From contig JAKLFC010000007.1 of the NCBI GenBank assembly GCA_022711405.1, forward strand, positions 1 to 64,000: DNA of 64,000 nucleotides. The letters run 5' to 3'. The position numbers and the translations under genes are program-made. The notes beneath the pieces were generated by a model. The model made no database searches. It was not told the origin of the DNA and saw nothing but the letters and a program-made list of their open reading frames with translations. Origin of the DNA: Bacteroidota bacterium. GTDB taxonomy: Bacteria; Bacteroidota; Bacteroidia; Bacteroidales; JAGONC01. Below are positions 45,176 through 53,067 of this stretch, piece after piece (the stretch's first letter is position 1; each line of letters opens with the position of its first letter).

Positions 45176-46159
45176 ATGAGGATAGCCATTACAGGAGCAA
45201 GTGGTCATGTGGGTTCTACCCTGGTACGGGAACTGAACCACCAGAAACACAGCCTGAAGCTGCTTATACACCAGGATAAAAAAGGCCTTGAGGGAATTGA
45301 TTATATCCCATTGAGAGGAAATATTCTTGACTCCGGAGCAGTCCATGAATTATGCAAGGATGTGGATGTGGTAATCCACCTTGCAGCCAGGATCGCTATC
45401 AGTAAAGAACACCGGGATCTGGTTTACAAAACCAATGTGGAGGGCACACGGAATGTCGTGCATGCATGCCTTGATAATAAAGTGCCACGGCTTGTTCATT
45501 TCAGCAGCATCCATGCATTTGAACCTTATCCCTTGAATGAAGAGCTGGATGAATCCAGGGCACTGGTCACCGGTAAAGATGGTTCCTATGACCAGTCAAA
45601 AGCCGACGGGCTCAGGCTGGTACAGGAACATGTCCGTACATCGGGTCTTAATGCCGTCATTCTGAGCCCTACTGCCATTATCGGTCCTCATGATTACAGG
45701 CTTTCTTTTCTTGGTCAGGCATTAGAGCTTATTTACAAGGGAAGCCTGCCCATGCTGGTCCCTGGCGGATACGACTGGGTGGACGTACGGGATGTGGTCC
45801 GGGCCGCCGTCAATGCCATTGAGATGGGCAGAAAGGGTGAAAATTACCTCCTTCCAGGTTCCTATATGACCCTGAAGGAACTTTCCCTTCTGGTGCAGGA
45901 GATCACACCGCATAAAACACCTAAAGTGATCGTTCCCACTGCCCTGGCCAGGTTGGGCCTGCCCTTTATTTCTCTCTACGCCTGGATGAGGTCAAAAGAT
46001 CCTCTGTATACCCATGAATCCCTTACCATATTGAAGGAATGTAATCCCAGGATAAGTCATCAAAAAGCATCCGGAGAACTGAATTACACTCCACGTCCGC
46101 TAAAAGAAACACTGGTGGATACCTATGAATGGCAGAAGGAAGTCTGGAAACTAAAATAA
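45176..46159 (+). CDS. NAD(P)-dependent epimerase/dehydratase (3-beta-HSD / dihydroflavonol-reductase-like SDR)
   Basis: 327 residues, extended SDR. The Rossmann motif ITGASGHVGSTLVREL starts the protein. The acidic substitutions and VVIHLAARIA follow, with catalytic Ser in FSSIHAFEPY and YDQSK as the YxxxK motif (near residue 138). It looks most like the group of dihydroflavonol-4-reductase and 3-beta-hydroxysteroid dehydrogenase type. It lies 13 bases upstream of the 5-alpha-reductase homologue. The pairing makes a sterol, bile-acid or similar polycyclic substrate plausible, but sugar-nucleotide substrates are not excluded. No promoter recognised with confidence. Confidence 0.85.
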   Translation: MRIAITGASGHVGSTLVRELNHQKHSLKLLIHQDKKGLEGIDYIPLRGNILDSGAVHELCKDVDVVIHLAARIAISKEHRDLVYKTNVEGTRNVVHACLDNKVPRLVHFSSIHAFEPYPLNEELDESRALVTGKDGSYDQSKADGLRLVQEHVRTSGLNAVILSPTAIIGPHDYRLSFLGQALELIYKGSLPMLVPGGYDWVDVRDVVRAAVNAIEMGRKGENYLLPGSYMTLKELSLLVQEITPHKTPKVIVPTALARLGLPFISLYAWMRSKDPLYTHESLTILKECNPRISHQKASGELNYTPRPLKETLVDTYEWQKEVWKLK

Positions 46160-46172
46160 GCGCATTAAAATT

Positions 46173-46934
46173 ATGATCTCACTTCACACTTTCAACCTTA
46201 TCGTGATCGGATGGATCATCGCCGGGCTAATCACCTTCCCTTTAACATTAAGCATAACAGCACCCTACGGAAGACATACAAAAAAGGGATGGGGACCACT
46301 GATCAATAACCGAATTGCATGGATACTCATGGAAGCCCCGGTATTGATGATATTTGCCCTCTTATTTCTGCTGGGGCCCAATCCTAAATCCATCACGACA
46401 TGGATCTTCTTTGCCCTTTTCATGATTCATTATGTTCACCGCGTGTTCATTTTCCCGTTAAGGATCAGAACCAAAGGGAAAAAGATGCCGGTCTCGGTTA
46501 TGCTGATGGCTGTTTGCTTCAATCTGATAAATGGATTTCTCATCGGATACTGGTTCGGATTCCTTTCCCATGCCTATCCCCTCTCCTGGCTCTCCGATCC
46601 ACGATTCATCATCGGGGTCCTGGTTTTCATTGCAGGAATGGTCATTAATATTCATTCCGATCAGGTGCTTTTGGATCTTCGCAAAGGAGGCAGAACAGGG
46701 TATTCCATACCTTACGGAGGATTCTTCCGCTATATATCCTGCCCGAATTTCTTTGGGGAGATCCTGGAATGGTCGGGATATGCGTTGCTGACCTGGTGCC
46801 TGCCAACCCTATCCTTCCTGGTATGGACGATCATTAATCTTGTTCCGCGCGCACTGGACCATCACCGTTGGTACAATAATTCCTTCCCTGATTACCCTAC
46901 GGGCAGAAAAGCCATACTGCCATACATCCTTTAA
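46173..46934 (+). CDS. 3-oxo-5-alpha-steroid 4-dehydrogenase (SRD5A) family membrane protein
   Basis: 253 residues, about six membrane segments. The C-terminal half is close to animal SRD5A1: NIHSDQVLLDLRKGG, TGYSIPYGGFFRYISCPNFF, GEILEWSGYALLTW and finally HHRWYNNSFPDYPTGRKAIL align with its NADPH-binding and terminal motifs, including the paired His. The family reduces the 4,5 double bond of 3-oxo-steroids or, in related members, the double bond of polyprenols and enoyl-CoA. The substrate here is unknown. It is co-transcribed with the SDR 13 bases upstream. Bile-acid 5-alpha-reductases have been reported from gut Bacteroidota, which supports but does not prove a sterol substrate. Confidence 0.88.
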   Translation: MISLHTFNLIVIGWIIAGLITFPLTLSITAPYGRHTKKGWGPLINNRIAWILMEAPVLMIFALLFLLGPNPKSITTWIFFALFMIHYVHRVFIFPLRIRTKGKKMPVSVMLMAVCFNLINGFLIGYWFGFLSHAYPLSWLSDPRFIIGVLVFIAGMVINIHSDQVLLDLRKGGRTGYSIPYGGFFRYISCPNFFGEILEWSGYALLTWCLPTLSFLVWTIINLVPRALDHHRWYNNSFPDYPTGRKAILPYIL

Positions 46935-47663
46935 ATTGCCATCCTTCAGTGTCTCTCTCCCAGGGCCTGCACGAATCCCAACGCCCGATTGCTCTGTGCA
47001 GTGATGATAAGAAAAATGGTGCAGATATCCCGGCGGCGAGATCCGGTCAAAATGATGATGGTTAAGGAAATATAACCACCGGTTAATTTTTTTCAACAGA
47101 TCAGACAGAGAATGATTCACTCGTTTTCGCTTCAAAAATAGGTTTGAACGATTCCTGTTTTGTCCATTTCTCTCGTTCCTATGCCGAATCCGGACAGCAT
47201 CAGGTATACTGTAACCAGAGATCATCCGATCAGGATTTTTCGCAGCTATCATTAAACAGTGGTTCAGCGGATCTGTGGTAGAGACATTTGTGATCCTGTC
47301 AGGATCTTTTATTTCGACCTCTCCAGCAGAAATAGTAAAATAAAAATATTTCACTATATTCTTTATTTTTAAAAGGTTGGATAATTTAAATAAAGTATTT
47401 GTTGAAATATCGAATTCTTCAGTGCTGGATATAGCTGCCTCTGGGTCACACTTGAAAATCCATTCAACCGAATTTCCTGCGGAGATAATGGCAGGGCGAA
47501 TCCCGTAAGGGATCATTTGTTCTTCCTTATCCATAAAGAAATGTACAGACAGATAAGACAACAGCTCTCTGCACTTCAGCGGTAACCTGGAAAAGTAACT
47601 CCCCTGCCCTGTTTTCCCGAAGATCACTCTTAAATATGAAAATTCCACAGGAATCATGATCAC
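46809..47663 (-). CDS. Uncharacterised protein, uncertain; 3' part overlaps the SRD5A gene
   Basis: 284-codon frame that I do not recognise. The first 125 residues look protein-like (VEFSYLRVIFGKTGQGSYF, RPAIISAGNSVEWIFKCDPE). After about residue 150 the composition becomes Arg/His/Asn-rich (RHRNERNGQNRNRSN, NHHHF), and the last 42 codons are antisense to the end of the SRD5A gene. A likely history is a real gene that lost its 3' end by frameshift or decay and reads into antisense. Upstream it shares the ACTTAAT-rich region with the divergent gene at 47917. No signal peptide or known domain. Confidence 0.35.
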   Translation of the reverse strand: MIMIPVEFSYLRVIFGKTGQGSYFSRLPLKCRELLSYLSVHFFMDKEEQMIPYGIRPAIISAGNSVEWIFKCDPEAAISSTEEFDISTNTLFKLSNLLKIKNIVKYFYFTISAGEVEIKDPDRITNVSTTDPLNHCLMIAAKNPDRMISGYSIPDAVRIRHRNERNGQNRNRSNLFLKRKRVNHSLSDLLKKINRWLYFLNHHHFDRISPPGYLHHFSYHHCTEQSGVGIRAGPGRETLKDGNLKDVWQYGFSARRVIREGIIVPTVMVQCARNKINDRPYQEG

Positions 47664-47679
47664 AATTTGTTAAGCAGTT

Positions 47680-47861
47680 ACTTAATAAATTATCAACTAA
47701 ATGACATCATTATTTTCGTATATAAATGAGATTACAATATTAAGTCATTCATTATATGCATCAAATGAAATTAAACAAAGTATAAAAACTTAATCATCTT
47801 ATTAAGTCGACTTTATAAATCAGATTCATATTTTTAAGTTAACTTAATAATTTTACTTAAA
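47680..47861. promoter_or_regulatory. Cluster of ACTTAAT half-sites (candidate operator)
   Basis: The heptamer ACTTAAT occurs exactly at 47680 (+), 47739 (-), 47788 (+), 47801 (-) and 47842 (+). One-mismatch copies lie at 47833 (-) and 47855 (+). Sites 47788-47807 form a perfect 7-6-7 inverted repeat; 47834-47847 is a perfect 14-base palindrome TTAAGTTAACTTAA. The last copy ends five bases before the -33 box at 47866. The layout suggests a dimeric regulator bound cooperatively across this A/T-rich divergent spacer. Confidence 0.55.
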
Positions 47862-47865
47862 AAGC

Positions 47866-47896
47866 TTGATTTTCCATTATGTATGAATTAATTTTG
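47866..47896 (+). promoter_or_regulatory. Promoter of the gene at 47917
   Basis: TTG (47866-47868), 20-base spacer, TAATTTTG (47889-47896): a full Bacteroidota -33/-7 promoter, 20 bases before the ATG. Confidence 0.7.
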
Positions 47897-47916
47897 CAGG
47901 TCAAACGATTCAACTC

Positions 47917-49050
47917 ATGCTTCAGGAACTTGCTTTTTTGAAGAATCCATTTATCCGTTTACTGGAAAATGCCCATCATTTCTTTCCTGGTATTGAAAGG
48001 ATCGTTGTCGTGTATTATGACAGGCAAGCTAAGGATCTTGTTTCCGTTTGTGCAATACCGCGCATGAATCCCGGGCAGATCGACACGGTATCTCTTGGAG
48101 AGAACAAAGTACTCATTCAGAAATCCCGCAACAGCAAATCCCCTACTGCATGGCTCACCCGGCAGGAACTCCCCTACGACCTGAAGGAAATTGAAAACAA
48201 ACAGGTGGAGATCTTCGATGAACAGCACAAGACCGTCCTGGTACTTCGTTTTCCTAACAAATATGATGGTTTACAGGATATTATGTTCCTCTACTTCCAG
48301 GAATCGATGAACATGTTCGGGATCAATCTGAATTCACGCTCCCTTTCGACCGATTATAAAAGCATCATTGGGTATCTCACCTACCATTTTATTCTGACGT
48401 GCACACGTATCCTTGAAACAGATGCGGTTGCCGCACAAAGCATCGTTGAGTCGACAAAATCCGTCATTTCGTCCCTGATCCAGTCAAGTGAAGAGCTTTC
48501 CAGGACGCGTCAATATTACGGTCAGAGCCTGGTGGATCTCTGTCAGAATTATCTCGATGAGTTCCAGTCCGATTCCGGCCGCAGGTACAGGTTTCATGAA
48601 TCGGCCATTGGTAAGATCCAGAAGTACGCTGGGGAGATCAAATACCTGAGGACGATCATCAGGAAAGCGGTGATGTTTGCTGAATATCTAGAGAAGGATG
48701 CTGCAGCAGGATTGACTTACATCCACGACTGGCATCTGAATGCCGAAACATATGTTCCCGAGCAGCGAAAGGAAGAGCAATACTCCTATCCGGAGGATCG
48801 TTATACCAAAACTATTTATTTACTTGACAGGCTTGAAACAGCTGCAAAAGAAGTTGTTATGCTTAAGAAGAAATTAACCGGGAAAAATGTCGGAGAACTT
48901 TGTGACCGTCCAATTTCTGCTGCAGCAATCACCGATGCACTGGATAAACACAAGAAAAAGATCATTGATCTTTTTGAAAAATATCCAGAAAAATGGGAAA
49001 TTATAAGAAATGATTTCCGGCCTGTCAGAAATCTGGCCGGTAAGCTTTGA
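47917..49050 (+). CDS. Uncharacterised cytoplasmic protein, possible sensor/regulator
   Basis: 377 residues; I do not recognise the family. No signal peptide or membrane segment. Residues about 1-160 alternate strands and helices (IERIVVVYYDRQAKDLVSVC, TVLVLRFPNKYDGLQDIMFLY) in a way that recalls a GAF-type sensory fold. About 165-265 is helical (VESTKSVISSLIQSSEELSR, YAGEIKYLRTIIRKAVMFAE). The last 60 residues (AAAITDALDKHKKKIIDLFE) could be a helical DNA-binding end, but no clear HTH is seen. A full promoter and the ACTTAAT cluster lie upstream, so expression is probably controlled tightly, perhaps by itself. A sensor-transcription-factor role is a guess. Confidence 0.6.
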   Translation: MLQELAFLKNPFIRLLENAHHFFPGIERIVVVYYDRQAKDLVSVCAIPRMNPGQIDTVSLGENKVLIQKSRNSKSPTAWLTRQELPYDLKEIENKQVEIFDEQHKTVLVLRFPNKYDGLQDIMFLYFQESMNMFGINLNSRSLSTDYKSIIGYLTYHFILTCTRILETDAVAAQSIVESTKSVISSLIQSSEELSRTRQYYGQSLVDLCQNYLDEFQSDSGRRYRFHESAIGKIQKYAGEIKYLRTIIRKAVMFAEYLEKDAAAGLTYIHDWHLNAETYVPEQRKEEQYSYPEDRYTKTIYLLDRLETAAKEVVMLKKKLTGKNVGELCDRPISAAAITDALDKHKKKIIDLFEKYPEKWEIIRNDFRPVRNLAGKL

Positions 49051-49082
49051 CAGTATTTACTGAAGGGTGACCAGTAGCTCTT

Positions 49083-51113
49083 TTATGCTTTAATGAAGTA
49101 CATTTTCATCACTCCTTTTCCTTTCACCTGAACCTCTCCCCTTTCCTCAAATTTAAATTTATCTTTGAGCAGCTGGTAGGTGATTTCGGAAACATTGATC
49201 CGCATGGGGGCGCTGGAAGTTTCCATCCTTGACGCGGTATTGATGGTATCTCCGAAGACGTCATAGATGTATTTTTTAATGCCCACAACACCTGCAATGA
49301 CATCTCCGGAATGAATCCCAATCCTTATCTGCCATTCAACAGAGGATTCAAGATTTCTTTTCTCTATATACTGAACCATTTCGACTGCCGTCCGGATCAT
49401 CTTTTCCGCATGATTGGGATCAGGTTCAGGTAAGCCACAGAGCGACATGTATGAATCTCCGATGGTCTTGATCCGTTCACAATCATTTTTTTCAATAATG
49501 TTATCAAAAGCAGTGAAAATGGCATTCAATTCCTCGATAAGTACTTTTGGTTGTAGTTTGGTCGATTTTTCTGTAAATCCTACCATATCTGTGAAACAGA
49601 CAGTCACATTCTCAAAAAGTTTTGGCTCTGTGCTGCCTCTTTCCTTGAGGTCCGAGGCGATGCTGGCAGGCAAAACGTTCAGCAGCAGTTTATCTGTTTT
49701 AGCCTTTTCAGAGGCGATGATCCGGTTATCCCTCCTGCGTCTGTTCAGGCTCATCAGGATCACAACTGCCAGCAGTACGGAGAAGGTGATTCCTCCGTAA
49801 AGTGAATTCCTGAGGATGCGCTGTTTTTTGATTGTCAGGTTCTGGATCTCTTCCTTCTGTTTTAATAACTTGATTTCCTTATCCTTCTTTTCTGATTCAT
49901 ATTTGATCTCAAAATCGTTGATCTGCTTGTGGATGGCTTCAGAATACAGCGTATCCTTTAAAGCAATATGCTTCTTATAATACCGCAGTGCTTCGGAGTA
50001 ATTCCCCATGGAAGCGTATATTTCAGAAAACGTCAGATAGTTATCCTTGTTCAGATCCAAAAGATCAAAATTTTCTGCTATTTCTGTACTTTGTGAGAGA
50101 TAACCAAGAGACTGATTGTAATTTCCCAGGACCAGATCAATTTTGGCAAGGTTGGCCAGAACTGCAGCGACCTCAGCTTTCTGGCCTGATCTGTGGTAAC
50201 TTTCCAGCGCCTTGTTGAGGTATTCCCGTGAACGATTATACTCTTTTTTCTTAAGATAGATCATGCCCAGATTATTGTAAAGATTTGCCACAACACCCGG
50301 ATTTTTACTATCCAGTCCAATTTTGAGTGCTTTCGTGAAATACTCGATCGCTTTATCATAATCCCCTTTCAGATGATAGGAAGTGCCAATGTTATTGAAC
50401 CGTGTGGTAAAGTCCCTGTCATAACCCAGCAGACTGTCAATATGAAGGGCCTCCTGAAAATACTCGATGGCCTTGTCATATTTTTGCCATGCATTGTAGA
50501 CCAGGCCGATATTATTAAGAGTCACCGCCATTCCCGATGAGTCCCCGATATTTTTTTTGATCTCAAGGGAGCGTTGGAAGTAGTGTATGGTGCTATCGTA
50601 TTTAGCCATCTGATGGTACAGAGAGCCGAGGTTGTTCAGTGTTTTGGCGATCAGCGCCCCATCGCCTATCTCAAGATCAAGGGATAGCGCCCTGTTGTAG
50701 TAAATCAGGGCACTATCCCACACACCGAGTTTCCTGTAAGCGAATCCCAGGTTGCTGTACCGCGTTGAGATATTATCAATGTTTCCCAGCTCGCGGTCTA
50801 CCTGGAGAGCCTGATGATACCACCGGATGGCTTCCTGAAAATCGTTCATTTTGTGATAGCAGGTCCCGATATCGTTGAGGCATCCGGAGATTTTATCCTT
50901 ATCGGGTGAGGGGGATAGCTTTTCTTTATCTATACATTGTTGAAACAGATCAATGGCTTCTGAAAAATCCTGCTGTTCAAACAGTGCATAAGCCCTGGTA
51001 AGCATCTCATCTTCCGGCTTCTCATCCTGAGCGCTGGATGCAAGAGAGGTAAGCACCATCAGTAGAAAAGCAGGGAAGAATCTCAGATACATCCGGCATA
51101 TGTTAAAGCACAT
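49083..51113 (-). CDS. Class III adenylate cyclase with periplasmic TPR domain
   Basis: 676 residues. Signal peptide, then about nine TPRs (30-370: FQEAIRWYHQALQVDRELGN, YDKAIEYFQEALHIDSLLG). Next come a charged coiled coil (380-435), one membrane segment near 437-457 (GGITFSVLLAVVILMSL) and a C-terminal cyclase domain (500-676). Metal-binding Asp residues lie in VCFTDMVGFTEKS and in KTIGDSYM; the Lys of KTIGD favours ATP over GTP. FGDTINTASRME supplies the catalytic Asn and Arg. It probably makes cAMP in response to protein contacts in the periplasm. The start at 51113 overlaps the previous gene by 11 bases; M8 (51092) is an alternative with a cleaner signal peptide. Confidence 0.9.
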   Translation of the reverse strand: MCFNICRMYLRFFPAFLLMVLTSLASSAQDEKPEDEMLTRAYALFEQQDFSEAIDLFQQCIDKEKLSPSPDKDKISGCLNDIGTCYHKMNDFQEAIRWYHQALQVDRELGNIDNISTRYSNLGFAYRKLGVWDSALIYYNRALSLDLEIGDGALIAKTLNNLGSLYHQMAKYDSTIHYFQRSLEIKKNIGDSSGMAVTLNNIGLVYNAWQKYDKAIEYFQEALHIDSLLGYDRDFTTRFNNIGTSYHLKGDYDKAIEYFTKALKIGLDSKNPGVVANLYNNLGMIYLKKKEYNRSREYLNKALESYHRSGQKAEVAAVLANLAKIDLVLGNYNQSLGYLSQSTEIAENFDLLDLNKDNYLTFSEIYASMGNYSEALRYYKKHIALKDTLYSEAIHKQINDFEIKYESEKKDKEIKLLKQKEEIQNLTIKKQRILRNSLYGGITFSVLLAVVILMSLNRRRRDNRIIASEKAKTDKLLLNVLPASIASDLKERGSTEPKLFENVTVCFTDMVGFTEKSTKLQPKVLIEELNAIFTAFDNIIEKNDCERIKTIGDSYMSLCGLPEPDPNHAEKMIRTAVEMVQYIEKRNLESSVEWQIRIGIHSGDVIAGVVGIKKYIYDVFGDTINTASRMETSSAPMRINVSEITYQLLKDKFKFEERGEVQVKGKGVMKMYFIKA

Positions 51114-51798
51114 TCATGGTCCCATTCTGATAAACGAATATCGTAGGAGGGTCCGAGCCGGGAATGACATTTAAAAGCAGTCCTGCCCCATCATCTTCCA
51201 GTCGGATACCACTGCCTCCCGGCCTGTTTTTCAGGCAGATCACTTCGGTTACAGGAACTTCGTCGTTCGCATGATTAACGAAAAAATTATTGATTTCCAC
51301 CCTGTTCTGCGATGTGTCCTGGTAATGACAATAAATCTGCTTTGGAATCACACCGAGGCAGGTTGAACTGACAGGCATCAGCGGAGGGATAACATAATAC
51401 GGTGATACCAGCACGCTACCCTCATTCCATCCAAGATAGGGCGTCCCTTTTTGAATCTTGTATCTCAGGATATCAAAATGATTCACAGTGCCTGCAAGCA
51501 GCTTTGACAGGCTTCCTCCTCCCACGATAATGGCACTTGCAGCATTGATAAGGTCACCTGGATTACCGGCCGTCAGCAGCTTTACCTGAATTCCAAACTT
51601 ACCGAATATGGTTCGGACCTTCTGAATGTAGGTATTGTAAAAACCTCCGTCATACGCATACGGAATAAATAGGACCTCCAGTGGATATTTTCTGTTGAAA
51701 AGCCACATGATCTCTTCTGACAGCAGCTCTTCGTACAGGGATAAATTTTCATTGGAATCGAAATTGGTCAGGGAAAGTCGTAATGTGGTTGCCATCAT
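51103..51798 (-). CDS. Peptidase E-like (S51 family) protein lacking the catalytic serine
   Basis: 231 residues. The fold resembles alpha-aspartyl dipeptidase PepE: AIIVGGGSLSKLL matches its VGGGNTF-type loop, and LGVIPKQIYCHYQD matches the region with its catalytic His. The nucleophile elbow, normally GWSAGS or GWSAGA, reads GWNEGS. The Ser is replaced by Asn, so peptidase activity by the usual mechanism is unlikely. No signal peptide. The 3' end overlaps the adenylate cyclase start by 11 bases or ends 10 bases before it, so the two are co-expressed. A binding or regulatory role for the cyclase is possible but unproved. Confidence 0.65.
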   Translation of the reverse strand: MMATTLRLSLTNFDSNENLSLYEELLSEEIMWLFNRKYPLEVLFIPYAYDGGFYNTYIQKVRTIFGKFGIQVKLLTAGNPGDLINAASAIIVGGGSLSKLLAGTVNHFDILRYKIQKGTPYLGWNEGSVLVSPYYVIPPLMPVSSTCLGVIPKQIYCHYQDTSQNRVEINNFFVNHANDEVPVTEVICLKNRPGGSGIRLEDDGAGLLLNVIPGSDPPTIFVYQNGTMNVL

Positions 51799-51942
51799 AA
51801 ACTGGGTATTTGCTGTAAATAAATAATCACGGGTTAATTATCCGAAAAGTAAAAGTTCCGTCAATGGCATTTTGAGTGTAAAGATATGGAAATAAAACAG
51901 GGAAGTCAAGTGAAATTTTGATCCCGGAAACAATTCATCATT

Positions 51943-52938
51943 CTAATTAATTCTGTAGTAGATCATGGTCAGCCATTTGGATGTGTCGGGTTCAGCCATA
52001 GGATCGGTCACATACACTTCCCACGGAGACCCAATATACTGAACATGTTTGGCAGCAAGATACAGCTGGATCTTCTCGTGTACGGTCCCAGTGCCTCCAT
52101 AAGACCCATAATAGGGGGCACAGACTACCTCACCTGCAGCGATTTCTGTTGCCATGATCTCACCCTCACCCGCAACCTGCGATTGTATGGGAATGCCTGC
52201 TTCGAAAAGGAAAGGCCGGTTGAAATCCCAGGAATAATATATGGTAAATGGAGAGCCAGCCATCTGGATATTATTCCGGGACATGAAATCCATTATTTTA
52301 CCGTATGCCTCATCCATACTGGGCCCAAGTTCAGTGACCATTGCAGAATCTTTTATAGAAAGTGCAGGCTGTGCTTCAATGGTCAGCATGTCCAGACCCT
52401 CCAACATGGGCAGGGATTCACAAATGGTTTTCAGATTGGTCAGGCCCTTTTGAAAAACAGATCTCATCATTTTGTTCATAATCAATCCCATATATCTTTC
52501 AATGGGATATTTCAGATGCTCCATGGAAACATTCCATGACACGAGTGTACCACTCCCCGACGGTTCAAACTTCCAGTCGCTGAGGGCTGCATTCGGATCA
52601 TCCTCCATCAATTTCAGTTCATTGGAGATGAAAGAGTCGGGTGTGCTTTCAAGGATTCTCTGGCTGCCACTGCCACTTTTGCTCGTCCATTTCATAATGG
52701 CACCGACTCCGGATTTCGGACCCTGCAGTGTGACCACCATCGTAGTATCCAGTTGTTGAAACGGAGACCACCAGGCCCAGTTGCCATAGTTGTTCACCTC
52801 CTGGAAGATCAGTTTCTGCGGGGCATTGATGACCATTGATTCCTCAATGAAGGCTTTTTTCGGAAGAAATGCAGCTATCAGCAAAAAAGCTGCAATAAGG
52901 ATCAATAAGATAAGAGTAACGATGCGCAGTGCTTTCAT
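51943..52938 (-). CDS. Membrane-anchored SRPBCC / GyrI-like effector-binding protein
   Basis: 331 residues. One N-terminal membrane segment (5-27). Residues about 30-175 are a SRPBCC (START-like) ligand-binding domain (VINAPQKLIFQEVNNYGNWA, WWSPFQQLD, VGAIMKWTS). About 185-331 is a GyrI/AraC effector-binding-like domain (MDEAYGKIMDFMSRNNIQMA, GSPFTIYYSWD, GGTGTVHEKIQLYLAAKHV). The two-domain architecture is common in Bacteroidota and binds small hydrophobic ligands by inference. A TTG/TACCTTTA promoter candidate (one mismatch) lies at 52993-52962. It is 144 bases from the PepE-like gene, so probably independent. Confidence 0.8.
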   Translation of the reverse strand: MKALRIVTLILLILIAAFLLIAAFLPKKAFIEESMVINAPQKLIFQEVNNYGNWAWWSPFQQLDTTMVVTLQGPKSGVGAIMKWTSKSGSGSQRILESTPDSFISNELKLMEDDPNAALSDWKFEPSGSGTLVSWNVSMEHLKYPIERYMGLIMNKMMRSVFQKGLTNLKTICESLPMLEGLDMLTIEAQPALSIKDSAMVTELGPSMDEAYGKIMDFMSRNNIQMAGSPFTIYYSWDFNRPFLFEAGIPIQSQVAGEGEIMATEIAAGEVVCAPYYGSYGGTGTVHEKIQLYLAAKHVQYIGSPWEVYVTDPMAEPDTSKWLTMIYYRIN

Positions 52939-53012
52939 GGGTTTAGTGATTAAAATTTCTGTAAAGGTATGAAATTGAGTTAGGTAAAGTCAACTGATCA
53001 GTTGTTTAACGG

Positions 53013-53054
53013 TAATTTAACAATTTGACAGTTTGACAATAGAACCATCGAACA
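53013..53054. repeat. AACAATTTG/ACAGTTTG octamer tract
   Basis: Degenerate octamers (ACAATTTG, ACAGTTTG, ACAATAGA, ACCATCGA, ACAACGGA), 14 bases beyond the stop codon of the phosphatase-like gene at 53068 (minus strand). Confidence 0.7.
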
Positions 53055-53067
53055 ACGGAATATATTC

